Shown piece after piece: positions 36,869-45,961 of a stretch of DNA of 64,000 nucleotides. The DNA comes from Synechococcus sp. CBW1107 (GTDB lineage: Bacteria > Cyanobacteriota > Cyanobacteriia > PCC-6307 > Cyanobiaceae): assembly GCF_015841355.1 (NCBI RefSeq), contig NZ_CP064908.1, positions 558,001 to 622,000 of the forward strand. The letters run 5' to 3'. The position numbers and the translations under genes are program-made. The notes under the pieces are model-generated. The model saw only the letters and a list, made by a program, of their open reading frames with translations, was not told the DNA's origin and did no database searches. The stretch's first letter is position 1. Every line of letters begins with the position of its first letter.

Positions 36869-38473
36869 TTGCCTGGCCTGAAGCCGCTGCGTTCGGTCTC
36901 CCTGCTGGCCGCCCTGGTGGTGCTGCTGCTGGGCTGCCAGCCCCAACGTCCGGGGGGGAGGCTTGTGGTGGGCAGCCGCACGAGGATCGACTCAGTAGAC
37001 CCGGCGGCCACCTACAGCTTCGGGGCCCTGCAGCTGATCAGCGCGGTCGGTGATCCCCTCTACGCCATCAATGCCAGGGGGGAGCTGCAGCCCCGTCTGG
37101 CGACGGCTCTGCCGAGGATGAGTCCTGATCGCCTCACCGCCTGGGTGCCGCTGAGGCGTGGGGTGCGCTTCCACGACGGCACCCGCTTCGATGCCGCCGC
37201 CATGGTGTTCACCCTGGAGCGCTTTCTGGCCATCGGCAAGCTGAGCTACCTGCTGGGGGATCGCATCGTTTCCGTGCGCGCCAGCGGCAGCCATGAGCTG
37301 GAACTGAGGCTGCGGCGTCCCTTCAGCGCCCTGCCCCAGCTGCTGAGCGCCGTCAGTCTCACCCCCCTCTCCCCCACCGCCTACCGAAGTCACGGCAAGC
37401 GCTTTCTCAACGACCGCTTCGTGGGAACAGGCCCCTACAGGCTCACCTTCTTCGCCGACCAGCAGCAGCGGCTGGAGCCCTTCACCGACTACTGGGGGGA
37501 GCGTCCCGCCAACAGCGGTCTCGACCTGGTCAACCTCAGCAACTCCACCGCTCTCTACGGGGCTCTGCGCAGCGGCGAGGTGGATGTGCTGCTCTCCACC
37601 AGCCTGGAGGGAGACCAGCAGCTCTCGCTGCACCAGGACGCCCAGAAGGGCCGCCTCCTGGAAGGGGTGGGTCCCGCGCTTGAGATCGGCTACCTGACCC
37701 TGCTCAGCGACCAGCCGCCCCTGAAGAACCCCGTGGTGCGCCGTGCCATTGCCCACAGCCTCGACCACGACCTGATCAGCCAGCGGGTCACCCATGGCCT
37801 GCGGCCGCCGCTGCGGGATCTGGTGCCCCCCAGCCTGAGCGGCTCCGAACCGACGGCCTGGCCGGCCTACGACCCGGCGGAGGCCCGGCGACTCTTCGAA
37901 CAGGCCGGCTACTGCCGGGGCCGGACGCTGAACCTGCCCTTCACCTTCCGCTCCAACATCCCCGCCGACAAGCTGTTCGCCCTGATCTGGAAGGAACAGC
38001 TGCGCCGGGATCTGGGGGACTGCATCGTCCTGGAGGTGAACGGGATGGAATCCACCACGGCCTACCGTCAGCTCGGCGAGGGAGCTTTCGCCTCGATCCT
38101 GCTGGAGTGGATGGGCGACTACCCCGACGCCGACAACTATCTGCAGCCGCTCCTGGGTTGTGACAAGGCCGTGGGTCATCGCTGTCTGGAAGGGCCCAGT
38201 GCCTCCAGCGGCAGCTTCTGGACCCGCCCTGGCCTGAACGAGGAGCTGCTTCTGAGCCAGAGCCTGGAGGGGGCCGAGAGGATCAGGCTCCTCCAGCGTC
38301 TGCAGCGGGACACCGCCGCCGCGGCCCCCTACATCCCGGTCTGGCTGGTGGCGCCCAGGGCCTGGGCCCAGGCTGGGCTGAGCACTCCGCAGTTCGATGG
38401 TTCCGGCCGCGTCGTGCTCAGCCGGCTCCAGCAGCGGCCTGCGGCTTCGAGCGCTTCGAGGCCTGCGCCATGA
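36869..38473 (+). CDS. ABC transporter substrate-binding lipoprotein, peptide/nickel class
   Basis: A 534-residue solute-binding protein of family 5 (DppA/OppA-like). The lipobox 'VLLLGCQ' puts the modified Cys at residue 23. 'WVPLRRGVRFHDGTRFDAAAMVF' is the family signature near 90-115. 'VRRAIAHSLDHDLI' and 'WMGDYPDADNYLQPLLG' are also typical. The substrate cannot be read from sequence. The start is TTG at 36869. Its stop overlaps the permease ATG. Confidence 0.9.
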   Translation: MPGLKPLRSVSLLAALVVLLLGCQPQRPGGRLVVGSRTRIDSVDPAATYSFGALQLISAVGDPLYAINARGELQPRLATALPRMSPDRLTAWVPLRRGVRFHDGTRFDAAAMVFTLERFLAIGKLSYLLGDRIVSVRASGSHELELRLRRPFSALPQLLSAVSLTPLSPTAYRSHGKRFLNDRFVGTGPYRLTFFADQQQRLEPFTDYWGERPANSGLDLVNLSNSTALYGALRSGEVDVLLSTSLEGDQQLSLHQDAQKGRLLEGVGPALEIGYLTLLSDQPPLKNPVVRRAIAHSLDHDLISQRVTHGLRPPLRDLVPPSLSGSEPTAWPAYDPAEARRLFEQAGYCRGRTLNLPFTFRSNIPADKLFALIWKEQLRRDLGDCIVLEVNGMESTTAYRQLGEGAFASILLEWMGDYPDADNYLQPLLGCDKAVGHRCLEGPSASSGSFWTRPGLNEELLLSQSLEGAERIRLLQRLQRDTAAAAPYIPVWLVAPRAWAQAGLSTPQFDGSGRVVLSRLQQRPAASSASRPAP

Positions 38474-39489
38474 GCCGCCGCCGCCAGTTGCTGGGCTACC
38501 TGGGCAGCCGGCTGCTGCTGGCCCCTGTGATGCTCTGGCTGATCGCCACCCTGGTGTTTCTGCTGCTGCGGCTGGCCCCTGGGGATCCCATCGACGCCCT
38601 GCTGGGCACCCGGGCACCGGAGGCGGCGCGGCAGGCCCTTCGCCAGCAGCTGGGCCTCGACCAGCCCCTGCCCGCCCAGTACGGTCACTTCCTGGCTGAT
38701 CTGCTCAGGGGCAATCTGGGGGAATCGCTCACCAACCAGACCCCGGTGCTGGAGGTGATCCGCCAGAGCCTGCCCGCCAGCCTGGAGCTGGGGCTGTGCG
38801 CGCTGCTGATCGCCGCGGTTCTCGGGCTGGCGGTGGGCTTTAGCGGCATCGCCCGCCCGGAGGGCAGGCTCGACCTGGCCGGACGCCTCTACGGCATCGG
38901 CACCTATGCCCTGCCGCCGTTCTGGGCGGCGATGGTCATCCAGCTGATCTTCGCCGTCTGGCTGGGCTGGCTGCCGGTGGGGGGGCGCTTCCCCGCCACT
39001 CTGATGCCCCCCAGCGGCACCGGCTTCTATCTGCTCGACAGTCTGCGTGCCGCCAATCCCCAGCAGCTGGCTGGCAGCCTGCGGCACCTGGTGCTGCCCG
39101 CCGCCACCCTCGGCCTGCTGCTCAGCGGCATCTTCGCCAACGCCCTGCGGCTCAACCTGCGGCGGGTGCTGCGCTCCGACTACGTGGAGGCGGCCCGCAG
39201 CCGCGGCCTCAGCGAAACCCGGGTGGTGCTCCGCCATGCCCTCCCCAATGCGCTGCTGCCCGTGCTCACGATCACCGGCATCACCGTGGCCTCGCTGATC
39301 GGCGGCGCTCTGCTGATCGAGGTCACCTATTCCTGGCCCGGGATCGCCTTCCGGCTGCAGGAGGCCATCGGGCAACGCGACTACCCCCTCGTGCAGGGGA
39401 TCGTGGTGGTGGTGGCAGCCCTGGTGGTGCTGGTGAGCGTGACGGTGGACATGCTGGTGGCGGTGCTGGATCCCCGCATCCGCTTCTGA
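38470..39489 (+). CDS. ABC transporter permease, DppB-like
   Basis: A 339-residue permease of the peptide/nickel class, with six helices and the extended second periplasmic loop. The N-terminal 'GSRLLLAPVMLWLIATLVF' and 'RQQLGLDQPLPAQYGHFL' fit DppB. The coupling EAA loop is 'YVEAARSRGLSETRVVLRHA' near 238-257. It is coupled to the binding protein by ATGA. No DppC or ATPase gene follows; the next gene is on the other strand. Confidence 0.92.
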   Translation: MSRRRQLLGYLGSRLLLAPVMLWLIATLVFLLLRLAPGDPIDALLGTRAPEAARQALRQQLGLDQPLPAQYGHFLADLLRGNLGESLTNQTPVLEVIRQSLPASLELGLCALLIAAVLGLAVGFSGIARPEGRLDLAGRLYGIGTYALPPFWAAMVIQLIFAVWLGWLPVGGRFPATLMPPSGTGFYLLDSLRAANPQQLAGSLRHLVLPAATLGLLLSGIFANALRLNLRRVLRSDYVEAARSRGLSETRVVLRHALPNALLPVLTITGITVASLIGGALLIEVTYSWPGIAFRLQEAIGQRDYPLVQGIVVVVAALVVLVSVTVDMLVAVLDPRIRF

Positions 39490-39498
39490 GCAGCCCGT

Positions 39499-41106
39499 TC
39501 AGGGGCCGATGCGGCCGCGCCATCGCCTGGCACTGCGCCCATCGAGCACGTAGGCCGTCACGCCATCGCGGCTGCGCCGCTGCGGAGCCATCGGAATGGC
39601 CGTGTCCACCGATGCCAGGAAATCGGACGTGAGGCTCAGCAGCAGCTCCTGGACCCGCACCGGCTCCATCCCCACCAGACCATCGCCGAGCCGCCAGAGA
39701 GCCTGCTCATGCTCCTTGACGCGCACCACGGAAAAGTGACTCCCGCCGTCCACCATCACCAGACGGCTGCGAGGATCCCGGTGCTGCAGGAACAGCGCCA
39801 GCTGCTCGCTCACCGGCGGGGTGACCAGATCCAGCCCGCCGCCGATGATCAGCAGCGGAGCCTTGAGATGCTCCAGACCCCGGCCAGGCCAGAGCAGGCT
39901 GCCGAAGCCATTCAGGCTCACCACCGCGGCCAGGGCTCTTGGCGGGCCACCTGCGGGCTCCGGCAGGGGCACCTCCTGGAGCTGACATTGCAGCAGCCTG
40001 GAGATGTTGATCAGGGGGATCACATCCAGAGCCCGCTCGCAGCGGCGAGCCAGCCCCGGGACCGGGCGCAGTCCGCTGGCCAGCAGCGCAGAAAGCCCTC
40101 CCAGGGAGTGGCCCATCAGCACCACCGAGTGGCCGAGAGGGGGGATCCGCCCCTGCCGTTCCGCCGCCAGAACCGCCTCGACATCAGCCAGCCGATCGGG
40201 AAGGGTTTCAGCCCCTGGTGGGGGGCGCTGGCCGTCAAGCATCTGGCGCACCGCCGTCTCGTTGCTGCCGGGGTGCTCGATCAGCACCACCGGCCAGCCA
40301 CGGGCCGCCAGGCCCCGGGCCAACCAGCCGAGCTGGGCGCTGCTGCCCCCGAGTCCCGGCATCAGCACCACCCAGGAGCCCTGGCGTGGCGGGACGGCCG
40401 GCCACACTTCAATCTCCAGGGGGGCTGACCTGTGGGCCACCGTCAGGGCGATGGTCCTGGGCCTGGGGTCAGGCTGAATCGCCGCCAGCCGTGCACTGGT
40501 CTCCGAATCCTCCCGGTTGCGCAGCGGCAGATCCCGCAACCGCTCCAGCGCCAGGGTCTGCTCCTCCAGCTGATGCCGCCAGAGCCCCGCCAGCTGCAGC
40601 AGCCCATCGAGATCAAGGGTGAGCCGGGGGGTGGGCACCGCCAGCAGCAGGTCCACGAACCGGATCGGCTCGGGCCGCTGCAGGCGTTCCCGCAGGGTGG
40701 TGAGCAGCAGCACGCCACTGCCGGGCTTGCCTCCGGCGAACAGTTCTCCCACCGCCTCCAGCACCTGGCGCCCCGCCCAGCTCTGCAGCAACTGCAGAGC
40801 GAAGCCCCGATCGGGCAACAGGGGTGATCGCAGCAGGGTCACCAGATCGTCACGGCTGCCCTGGTCGAGCAGCTCGAGCCAGATGGCCAGTTCATTGCGG
40901 CTGCCCTTCGGGTCCCGGCTCCAGGCGTCGAGCTGATGCAGATCGAGGGGCAGCGAGAGACCATCGAGCTGCACATCCAGCCGGTCGGCCGCGCTGACCG
41001 GCTCCACCAGCCGTGGAGCCACCGAGCCCACCAGCAGACTGGTCAGGAGTGCCAGCCCCCGACGGACGTGTTGTGACAGAGCCGCAGGCAGGAGCAAGCC
41101 AACCAA
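39499..41106 (-). CDS. Exported alpha/beta hydrolase, DUF1400-type
   Basis: A 535-residue protein. The N-terminus is a signal peptide (cleavage likely near 39, 'EPVSA-ADRLDV'), followed by a DUF1400-like domain ('VQLDGLSLPLDLHQLDAW') and then a hydrolase domain from about 240. The nucleophile elbow is 'GHSLGG' with Ser334; 'GGGLDLVTPP' holds the acidic residue and 'VDGGSHFSVV' the His. Lipase or chlorophyllase-like roles are guesses. Start is TTG at 41106 or 41097. Either codon lies inside the 5' end of the divergent MFS gene. Confidence 0.8.
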   Translation of the reverse strand: MVGLLLPAALSQHVRRGLALLTSLLVGSVAPRLVEPVSAADRLDVQLDGLSLPLDLHQLDAWSRDPKGSRNELAIWLELLDQGSRDDLVTLLRSPLLPDRGFALQLLQSWAGRQVLEAVGELFAGGKPGSGVLLLTTLRERLQRPEPIRFVDLLLAVPTPRLTLDLDGLLQLAGLWRHQLEEQTLALERLRDLPLRNREDSETSARLAAIQPDPRPRTIALTVAHRSAPLEIEVWPAVPPRQGSWVVLMPGLGGSSAQLGWLARGLAARGWPVVLIEHPGSNETAVRQMLDGQRPPPGAETLPDRLADVEAVLAAERQGRIPPLGHSVVLMGHSLGGLSALLASGLRPVPGLARRCERALDVIPLINISRLLQCQLQEVPLPEPAGGPPRALAAVVSLNGFGSLLWPGRGLEHLKAPLLIIGGGLDLVTPPVSEQLALFLQHRDPRSRLVMVDGGSHFSVVRVKEHEQALWRLGDGLVGMEPVRVQELLLSLTSDFLASVDTAIPMAPQRRSRDGVTAYVLDGRSARRWRGRIGP

Positions 41107-42323
41107 TCTGGTGGCTCCAGTTTCCCGCGCCGCTGCGCGAACTCACCGTGATCCGCCTGGTGGGCAGCTTCGGGGCCGGGGGAATCCTCTACCTCACCCC
41201 GGTGGTGTTCCACCAGGCTCAGTTCTCGGCCCTGGCAGTGGGCCAGGGCCTGGCCGCCGCGGCACTGGCCGGCACCCTGGGGCGGCTGCTGAGCGGCTGG
41301 TGGCTCGACCGTGGCCTCAGCACCACCCGGCCGGTCCTGCTGGCGGCTCTGATCTCGGTGCTGGCCGACAGCCGACTGTTCACTGCGGAAACCTTCCCCG
41401 CCTTTGTGCTGGGGCAAGTGCTTCTGGGCACAGCGATGGGGATCTACTGGCCGGCCATCGAGCTGGCGGTGCCCCTGAGCGCACCGCCTCTGCCCACCAG
41501 CCGTGGCTATGCCCTGGTGCGCACCGGTGATGCCCTCGGCGTGGCCCTTGGGGTGCTGCTGGGAGCCCTGATGGCGGGCAGCCGGCACCTGCGCGGCATC
41601 TATCTGGTGGACATCGTCTGCATGACGGTGGTGATCAGCCTGCTGCTGCGCTCACCCCTGCCCCTGGCGGCGCCCACCGGCGACCAGGATCGCCGCCTGC
41701 CCTGGCACCAGTGGGTGAAACCCCTGCTGCCCCTGCTGGGGGTCACGCTGCTGGCCACGGGCATGGTGTCACTGCTCCAGAGCGCCCTGCCTCTGGATCT
41801 GGTGCGGGGCGGTCTGGAGCGTGCGCCGCTGAGCGAGAGCCTCGGAGCCCTGCTGCTGGGACTCCAGCTCAGCCTGCTGCTGCTGTTCCAGTGGCCCCTG
41901 GGGCGCTGGCTGGGGGAGCGGCCGGTGTCCTTCGGGCTGGGCTGGAGCCTGCTGGGCTTTGCGTTCGGCAGCCTGTTGCTGGCCCTCTCCGCGCTGGGCT
42001 GGCAGAGCCTTTCCCTGCTGGTGCTGGCCCAGGTGCCCCTGGCGGCAGCGGCGGCGGCCTTCCTCCCCACCGCCAGCGAAGCGGTGATCGAGGTCACACC
42101 GGTCTCGCACCAGGGGATGGCCCTGGCCCTGTTCTCGCAGTGCTTCGCGATCAGCTCCTTCGTGGCCCCGCTGGTCGGGGGCTGGTTGCTGGAAAGCCAG
42201 CGGCATGGAGCCGGCCTCTGGCTGCTGATGACACTCCTGAGTCTGCTGGGGCTGCTGCTGGTGGGGCAGCTGAACCGCTTCCATCCCCACCCCGGTCAAC
42301 GGCGGACCCGACCGCAGCCCTGA
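41073..42323 (+). CDS. MFS transporter
   Basis: A 416-residue major-facilitator protein with about 12 hydrophobic helices. The A-motif-like loop 'GRLLSGWWLDRGLSTTRPVL' follows helix 2, and 'SRGYALVRTGDALGVALG' is near helix 5. This fits drug/metabolite exporter classes; the substrate is unknown. The best start is GTG at 41073 ('MTEPQAG'); the in-frame extension upstream to 41013 lies over the hydrolase signal peptide on the other strand. The two divergent genes overlap by 25-34 bp. Confidence 0.85.
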   Translation: MTEPQAGASQPIWWLQFPAPLRELTVIRLVGSFGAGGILYLTPVVFHQAQFSALAVGQGLAAAALAGTLGRLLSGWWLDRGLSTTRPVLLAALISVLADSRLFTAETFPAFVLGQVLLGTAMGIYWPAIELAVPLSAPPLPTSRGYALVRTGDALGVALGVLLGALMAGSRHLRGIYLVDIVCMTVVISLLLRSPLPLAAPTGDQDRRLPWHQWVKPLLPLLGVTLLATGMVSLLQSALPLDLVRGGLERAPLSESLGALLLGLQLSLLLLFQWPLGRWLGERPVSFGLGWSLLGFAFGSLLLALSALGWQSLSLLVLAQVPLAAAAAAFLPTASEAVIEVTPVSHQGMALALFSQCFAISSFVAPLVGGWLLESQRHGAGLWLLMTLLSLLGLLLVGQLNRFHPHPGQRRTRPQP

Positions 42324-42340
42324 GCGACGGCGTTCCCCCC

Positions 42341-42577
42341 TCAGGAGTCCTTGACCTGGGCCCTGGCCTTCTGGGCACGGATCCAGGCCTCGGATTCATG
42401 GGGGAGCGGCTCGGTGCCGTATTCCCAGTCGTCGTAGTCGGGATCATTGCGAATCCGCTGGTGCAGTTCCTTCTGAACGTCGAAGTTGTGGGGGTGATCG
42501 GCCGGAGCGGCCGGATCAACGGGGGCGTTCGGAGCGGCGTTCGGATCGTTGGCGGGGGACGTCTGGGATGAGGGCAT
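42341..42577 (-). CDS. Small conserved-looking acidic protein, 78 aa
   Basis: A 78-residue soluble protein with no known family. It has a disordered Pro/Ala/Asp N-terminus (about 1-28), then a charged helical part with 'VQKELHQRIRNDPDYDDWEY' and 'HESEAWIRAQKARAQ'. The Trp/Tyr-acidic motif looks conserved in style. The ATG at 42575-42577 sits 111 bp from the divergent Anbu start. The stop lies 17 bp past the convergent MFS stop. Confidence 0.65.
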   Translation of the reverse strand: MPSSQTSPANDPNAAPNAPVDPAAPADHPHNFDVQKELHQRIRNDPDYDDWEYGTEPLPHESEAWIRAQKARAQVKDS

Positions 42578-42688
42578 CACCGGCCACTGCAGCTGATGCC
42601 ATTGTCCCCCCTGGCCGGGGACGTCGCCGGCACAGACCCTGGAGCGGGTCCGCCGCAACAATGGAGCGCCCCGAGTGATGACCTGGCC

Positions 42689-43420
42689 GTGACCTATTGC
42701 GTGGGCCTGCTGCTGGACGAGGGCCTGGTGATGGCCTCCGACTCCCGCACCAATGCCGGTGTCGATGATTTCGCCAGGTTCTGCAAGATGACCACCTTCG
42801 AGCGGCCCGGGGACCGGGTGATCGTGCTGCTCAGTTCCGGCAGCCTGGCCGGCACCCAGGCGGTGGTGAGTCTGCTGAAGCAACGGGCCAGCCGCGACGA
42901 TGGCGCCATGACCCTGTGGACCGCCCAGACCCTGTTCGATGTGGCCGTGCTGGTGTCGGATGTGATGCGTGAGATCGAACATCGCGATGCCCCCTTCCTC
43001 GAGGGCAGTGCGGTGAGATTCAACGCCTCGTTCATTCTGGGCGGCCAGATCAAGGGAGAAGCCCCGCGGCTGTTCCGCATCTACGCCGAAGGGAACTTCA
43101 TCGAAGCCGGCGACGACACGCCCTTCCTGCAGACCGGCGAGGCGAAATACGGCAAACCGATCCTCGACCGTGTGATCACCCCGGCCACGACGATGGCCGA
43201 CGCCACCAAGTGTGTGCTGGTGTCCTTCGATTCCACCATGCGCAGCAATCTGTCCGTGGGGATGCCGATCGACCTGATCTGCTACGAGCGCGACAGCCTG
43301 GCGATTCATCAAAGGCGCCGCTTCCAAGAAGGCGATCCCTACTTCTCCGCCCTGAGCACCGGCTGGAGCGCCGGCGTCCGCCAGGCATTCCGGGACCTTC
43401 CAGCACTGGAATGGTCCTGA
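42689..43420 (+). CDS. Anbu, ancestral bacterial proteasome-like peptidase
   Basis: A 243-residue Ntn hydrolase. After Met removal the N-terminus is 'TYCVGLLLDEGLVMASDSR', giving Thr1 nucleophile, Asp17 and Lys32, the catalytic set of proteasome beta subunits. I place the start at GTG 42689; the frame is open for 31 codons upstream, but those would bury the Thr. Anbu forms open helical or ring assemblies; its substrates are unknown. In many bacteria it lies with alpha-E, ATP-grasp and transglutaminase genes, none of which are here. Confidence 0.92.
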   Translation: MTYCVGLLLDEGLVMASDSRTNAGVDDFARFCKMTTFERPGDRVIVLLSSGSLAGTQAVVSLLKQRASRDDGAMTLWTAQTLFDVAVLVSDVMREIEHRDAPFLEGSAVRFNASFILGGQIKGEAPRLFRIYAEGNFIEAGDDTPFLQTGEAKYGKPILDRVITPATTMADATKCVLVSFDSTMRSNLSVGMPIDLICYERDSLAIHQRRRFQEGDPYFSALSTGWSAGVRQAFRDLPALEWS

Positions 43421-43530
43421 TCCCTGACCTGAGACGCAACGATTCAGGCCAGCGGGGATGGGCCTGTTGTGGGCGTGAAGCGCCTGTGCCCGACCCTGGC
43501 CGTCGCAGCATGGGCAGCCCTCCCGGAGTG

Positions 43531-43561
43531 AACGTCTGAGGGGATGGTTCCCTCAGACGTT
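43531..43561. terminator. Hairpin between anbu and ychF
   Basis: A perfect 12-bp inverted repeat: AACGTCTGAGGG 43531-43542 and CCCTCAGACGTT 43550-43561, loop of 7. It includes the last codons and stop of ychF on the minus strand and lies 110 bp past anbu, so it could stop both transcripts. No T-tract follows. Confidence 0.55.
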
Positions 43562-44644
43562 GAACAGGAACTCCATGACGTCGCCTTCCTGCACCACATA
43601 CTCCTTGCCCTCACTGCGCAGCCAGCCGCGGTTGCGGGCTTCGGGCAGGGAGCCGGCCTCCACCAGCTGGGCATAGGCCACGGTCTGGGCGCGGATGAAC
43701 CCCCGCTCGAAATCGGTGTGGATCACCCCGGCGGCCTGGGGGGCGGTCATGCCGGCGGTGATGGTCCAGGCGCGGGTTTCCTTCTCACCGGTTGTGAAGT
43801 AGGTGCGCAGACCCAGCAGGCGGTAGGTGGCGTGGATCAGGCTCTGAAGCCCGCCCTCGCTCACGCCGAGGCCCTCAAGGTAATCGGCGCGCTCAGCCTC
43901 GCCCAGCTCGATCAGCTCCGCCTCCACCTGGGCCGAGATGCGCACGGCCTCGGCGCCTTCCCTGCGCGCCAGCTCCTCCACGGCGCGGGAGAAGGGATTG
44001 CCCTCGGCGAGGTCATCTTCCGAGACGTTGGTGGCATAGATGATCGGCTTGGCGGTGAGCAGCCCCAGGGGCCTGAGCATGGGCGCCTCCTCCTCGCTCA
44101 GCTCCACGTTGCGGGCGGCACCGCCCTGCTCCAGCTCGGCCTGGATCCGCGCGAGGGCGGCATCCTCGGCCTGGGCCTCCTTGCTGGTGCGCGCCTGCTT
44201 CTTCAAACGCTCGCGGCGCTTCTCGATCTGGCCCAGATCCGCCAGCCCCAGCTCCAGATTGATCACCTCGGCATCGCGCACCGGATCCACAGCCCCGGAC
44301 ACGTGAATCACGTCATCGTCCTCGAAGCAGCGCACCACGTGCACGATCGCGTCGACCTCGCGGATGTTGGCGAGGAACTTGTTGCCCAGCCCCTCTCCCT
44401 GGCTGGCACCTTTCACCAGGCCGGCGATGTCGACGAACTCCACCCGGGTGGGGACGATCTCACGGGAGCTGGACACATCCGAAAGCATCTTCAGCCGCGG
44501 ATCGGGTACCGCCACGACGCCCACATTCGGCTCGATCGTGCAGAAGGGGAAATTGGCCGCCTGGGCCTGGGCGTTGGCCACCAGGGCGTTGAACAGGGTG
44601 GATTTGCCCACATTGGGCAGCCCCACGATTCCGGCTTTGAGCAT
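43553..44644 (-). CDS. ychF: Redox-regulated ATPase/GTPase YchF
   Basis: A 363-residue Obg-related P-loop protein that binds ribosomes and prefers ATP. G1 'GLPNVGKST' at 8-16, '[20 protein letters not shown]' (G3), 'YATNVSED' in place of a canonical NKxD, and the C-terminal TGS domain with '[20 protein letters not shown]' and '[11 protein letters not shown]'. Start ATG at 44644; the small upstream extension is not family sequence. It is divergent from the HlyD-type gene. Confidence 0.96.
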   Translation of the reverse strand: MLKAGIVGLPNVGKSTLFNALVANAQAQAANFPFCTIEPNVGVVAVPDPRLKMLSDVSSSREIVPTRVEFVDIAGLVKGASQGEGLGNKFLANIREVDAIVHVVRCFEDDDVIHVSGAVDPVRDAEVINLELGLADLGQIEKRRERLKKQARTSKEAQAEDAALARIQAELEQGGAARNVELSEEEAPMLRPLGLLTAKPIIYATNVSEDDLAEGNPFSRAVEELARREGAEAVRISAQVEAELIELGEAERADYLEGLGVSEGGLQSLIHATYRLLGLRTYFTTGEKETRAWTITAGMTAPQAAGVIHTDFERGFIRAQTVAYAQLVEAGSLPEARNRGWLRSEGKEYVVQEGDVMEFLFNV

Positions 44645-44748
44645 GGAGCGAAATCTAGACGGGGGTCCTCCAGACACTGGGGGCCACAGTTGGAAGCCCC
44701 ACCAGGAAGACTGGTCTCAGTGAACGGAGCACGGCCATCGCCACGCGG

Positions 44749-45942
44749 ATGCTCGAACAACCCCCAGCCCCGAAGCTGCCGGAAGCTGCGCTGTCTCCCG
44801 GCGTGACCACGGCGACCGGAGTCGGAGGCCTGGCTCCCCGCCACCGCTGGCGGCGGCGGCTGGCGGCCGGAGCCGCGGCCCTGCTGCTGGTGGTGGGTGG
44901 CGTGACTCTCTGGCAGAGGCAGCGCCAGGCCGCCAAGCGCAGCAACCTGGCTGACTTCACCGTCGTGGCCAAGCGCGGCTCCCTGCCGGGGGTGGTGAGC
45001 GCCAGCGGCGAGCTGGAGGCAGGCCGCAGCGTCAACGTGAGCCCCAAGCGCGGCGGGGTTCTGGAGTCGCTGTTCGTGGATGAAGGCGACCGGGTGACCA
45101 GGGGCCAGCCGATCGCCCTGATGGACAGTGGTGACCTGCGCCAGCGGGAGCTGGAACTGGGGGCCCAGGTGCGCCTTGCGGAGGCGGAGGAGAGCCGCGC
45201 CCGCTCCGACTACGAACGCCGTCTCAAGCTGTTCGATGAGGGGGCCATCAGCGAAGACGACATCGTCTCCTTCCGAACCCGAGCCCTCACGGCCCGGGCC
45301 TCACTGGACGTGGCGCGCAAACGATTCAACCAGCGCACGGTGGAACGTGATGAGCTCACGATCCGGGCTCCCTTCGACGGGGTGATCACCCAGCGATTCG
45401 CCGATCCCGGTGCCTTCGTGACTCCCACCACGTCCGCCTCGGCGAACGCCGGCGCATCCAGCTCCTCGGTGGTGGAGCTGGCCCAGGGGCTGGAGGTGGT
45501 CGCCAAGGTGCCCGAGAACGACATCGGCCGGATCAGCGTCGGCCAGACCGCCAGTGTGCGGGTGGATGCCTTTCCCGACAAGCGATTCGCCGCCCGGGTG
45601 GTCAAGGTGGCTCCGCGGGCGGTGAAGAACAACAACGTCACGTCGTTCGAGGTGAAACTCAGCCTCAGCGATCCCAACAATCTGCTGCGCATCGGCATGA
45701 CGGCCGACATCGACTTTCAGACCGGCAGCCTCCCCCCACAGACCCTGGTGCCCACGGTGGCGGTCGTCACGGAGGAAGGACGGCCGGGCGTCCTGCTGGT
45801 GGGCAAGGACAACCAGCCCCGCTTTCAGCCGGTGACCCTGGGCTCGAGCAGTGGCCGCAACACACAGATCATCTCCGGTCTCGAGGAGGGCACAAGTGTG
45901 TTCATCGACCTGCCCCCCTGGGCGAAGAAACGGGGGTCCTGA
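44749..45942 (+). CDS. HlyD/RND-type efflux periplasmic adaptor
   Basis: A 397-residue membrane-fusion protein. One N-terminal helix (about 36-53) anchors it. The lipoyl half 'VVSASGELEAGRSVNVSPK' with 'DEGDRVTRGQPIALMD' is followed by a coiled-coil hairpin at about 125-205, the second lipoyl half 'IRAPFDGVITQR', and beta-barrel and membrane-proximal domains. It would bridge an ABC (DevBCA/MacB-like) or RND pump and an outer channel. No pump gene is next to it. Confidence 0.9.
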   Translation: MLEQPPAPKLPEAALSPGVTTATGVGGLAPRHRWRRRLAAGAAALLLVVGGVTLWQRQRQAAKRSNLADFTVVAKRGSLPGVVSASGELEAGRSVNVSPKRGGVLESLFVDEGDRVTRGQPIALMDSGDLRQRELELGAQVRLAEAEESRARSDYERRLKLFDEGAISEDDIVSFRTRALTARASLDVARKRFNQRTVERDELTIRAPFDGVITQRFADPGAFVTPTTSASANAGASSSSVVELAQGLEVVAKVPENDIGRISVGQTASVRVDAFPDKRFAARVVKVAPRAVKNNNVTSFEVKLSLSDPNNLLRIGMTADIDFQTGSLPPQTLVPTVAVVTEEGRPGVLLVGKDNQPRFQPVTLGSSSGRNTQIISGLEEGTSVFIDLPPWAKKRGS

Positions 45943-45961
45943 ATCCGTCCGGGGCCACCGA

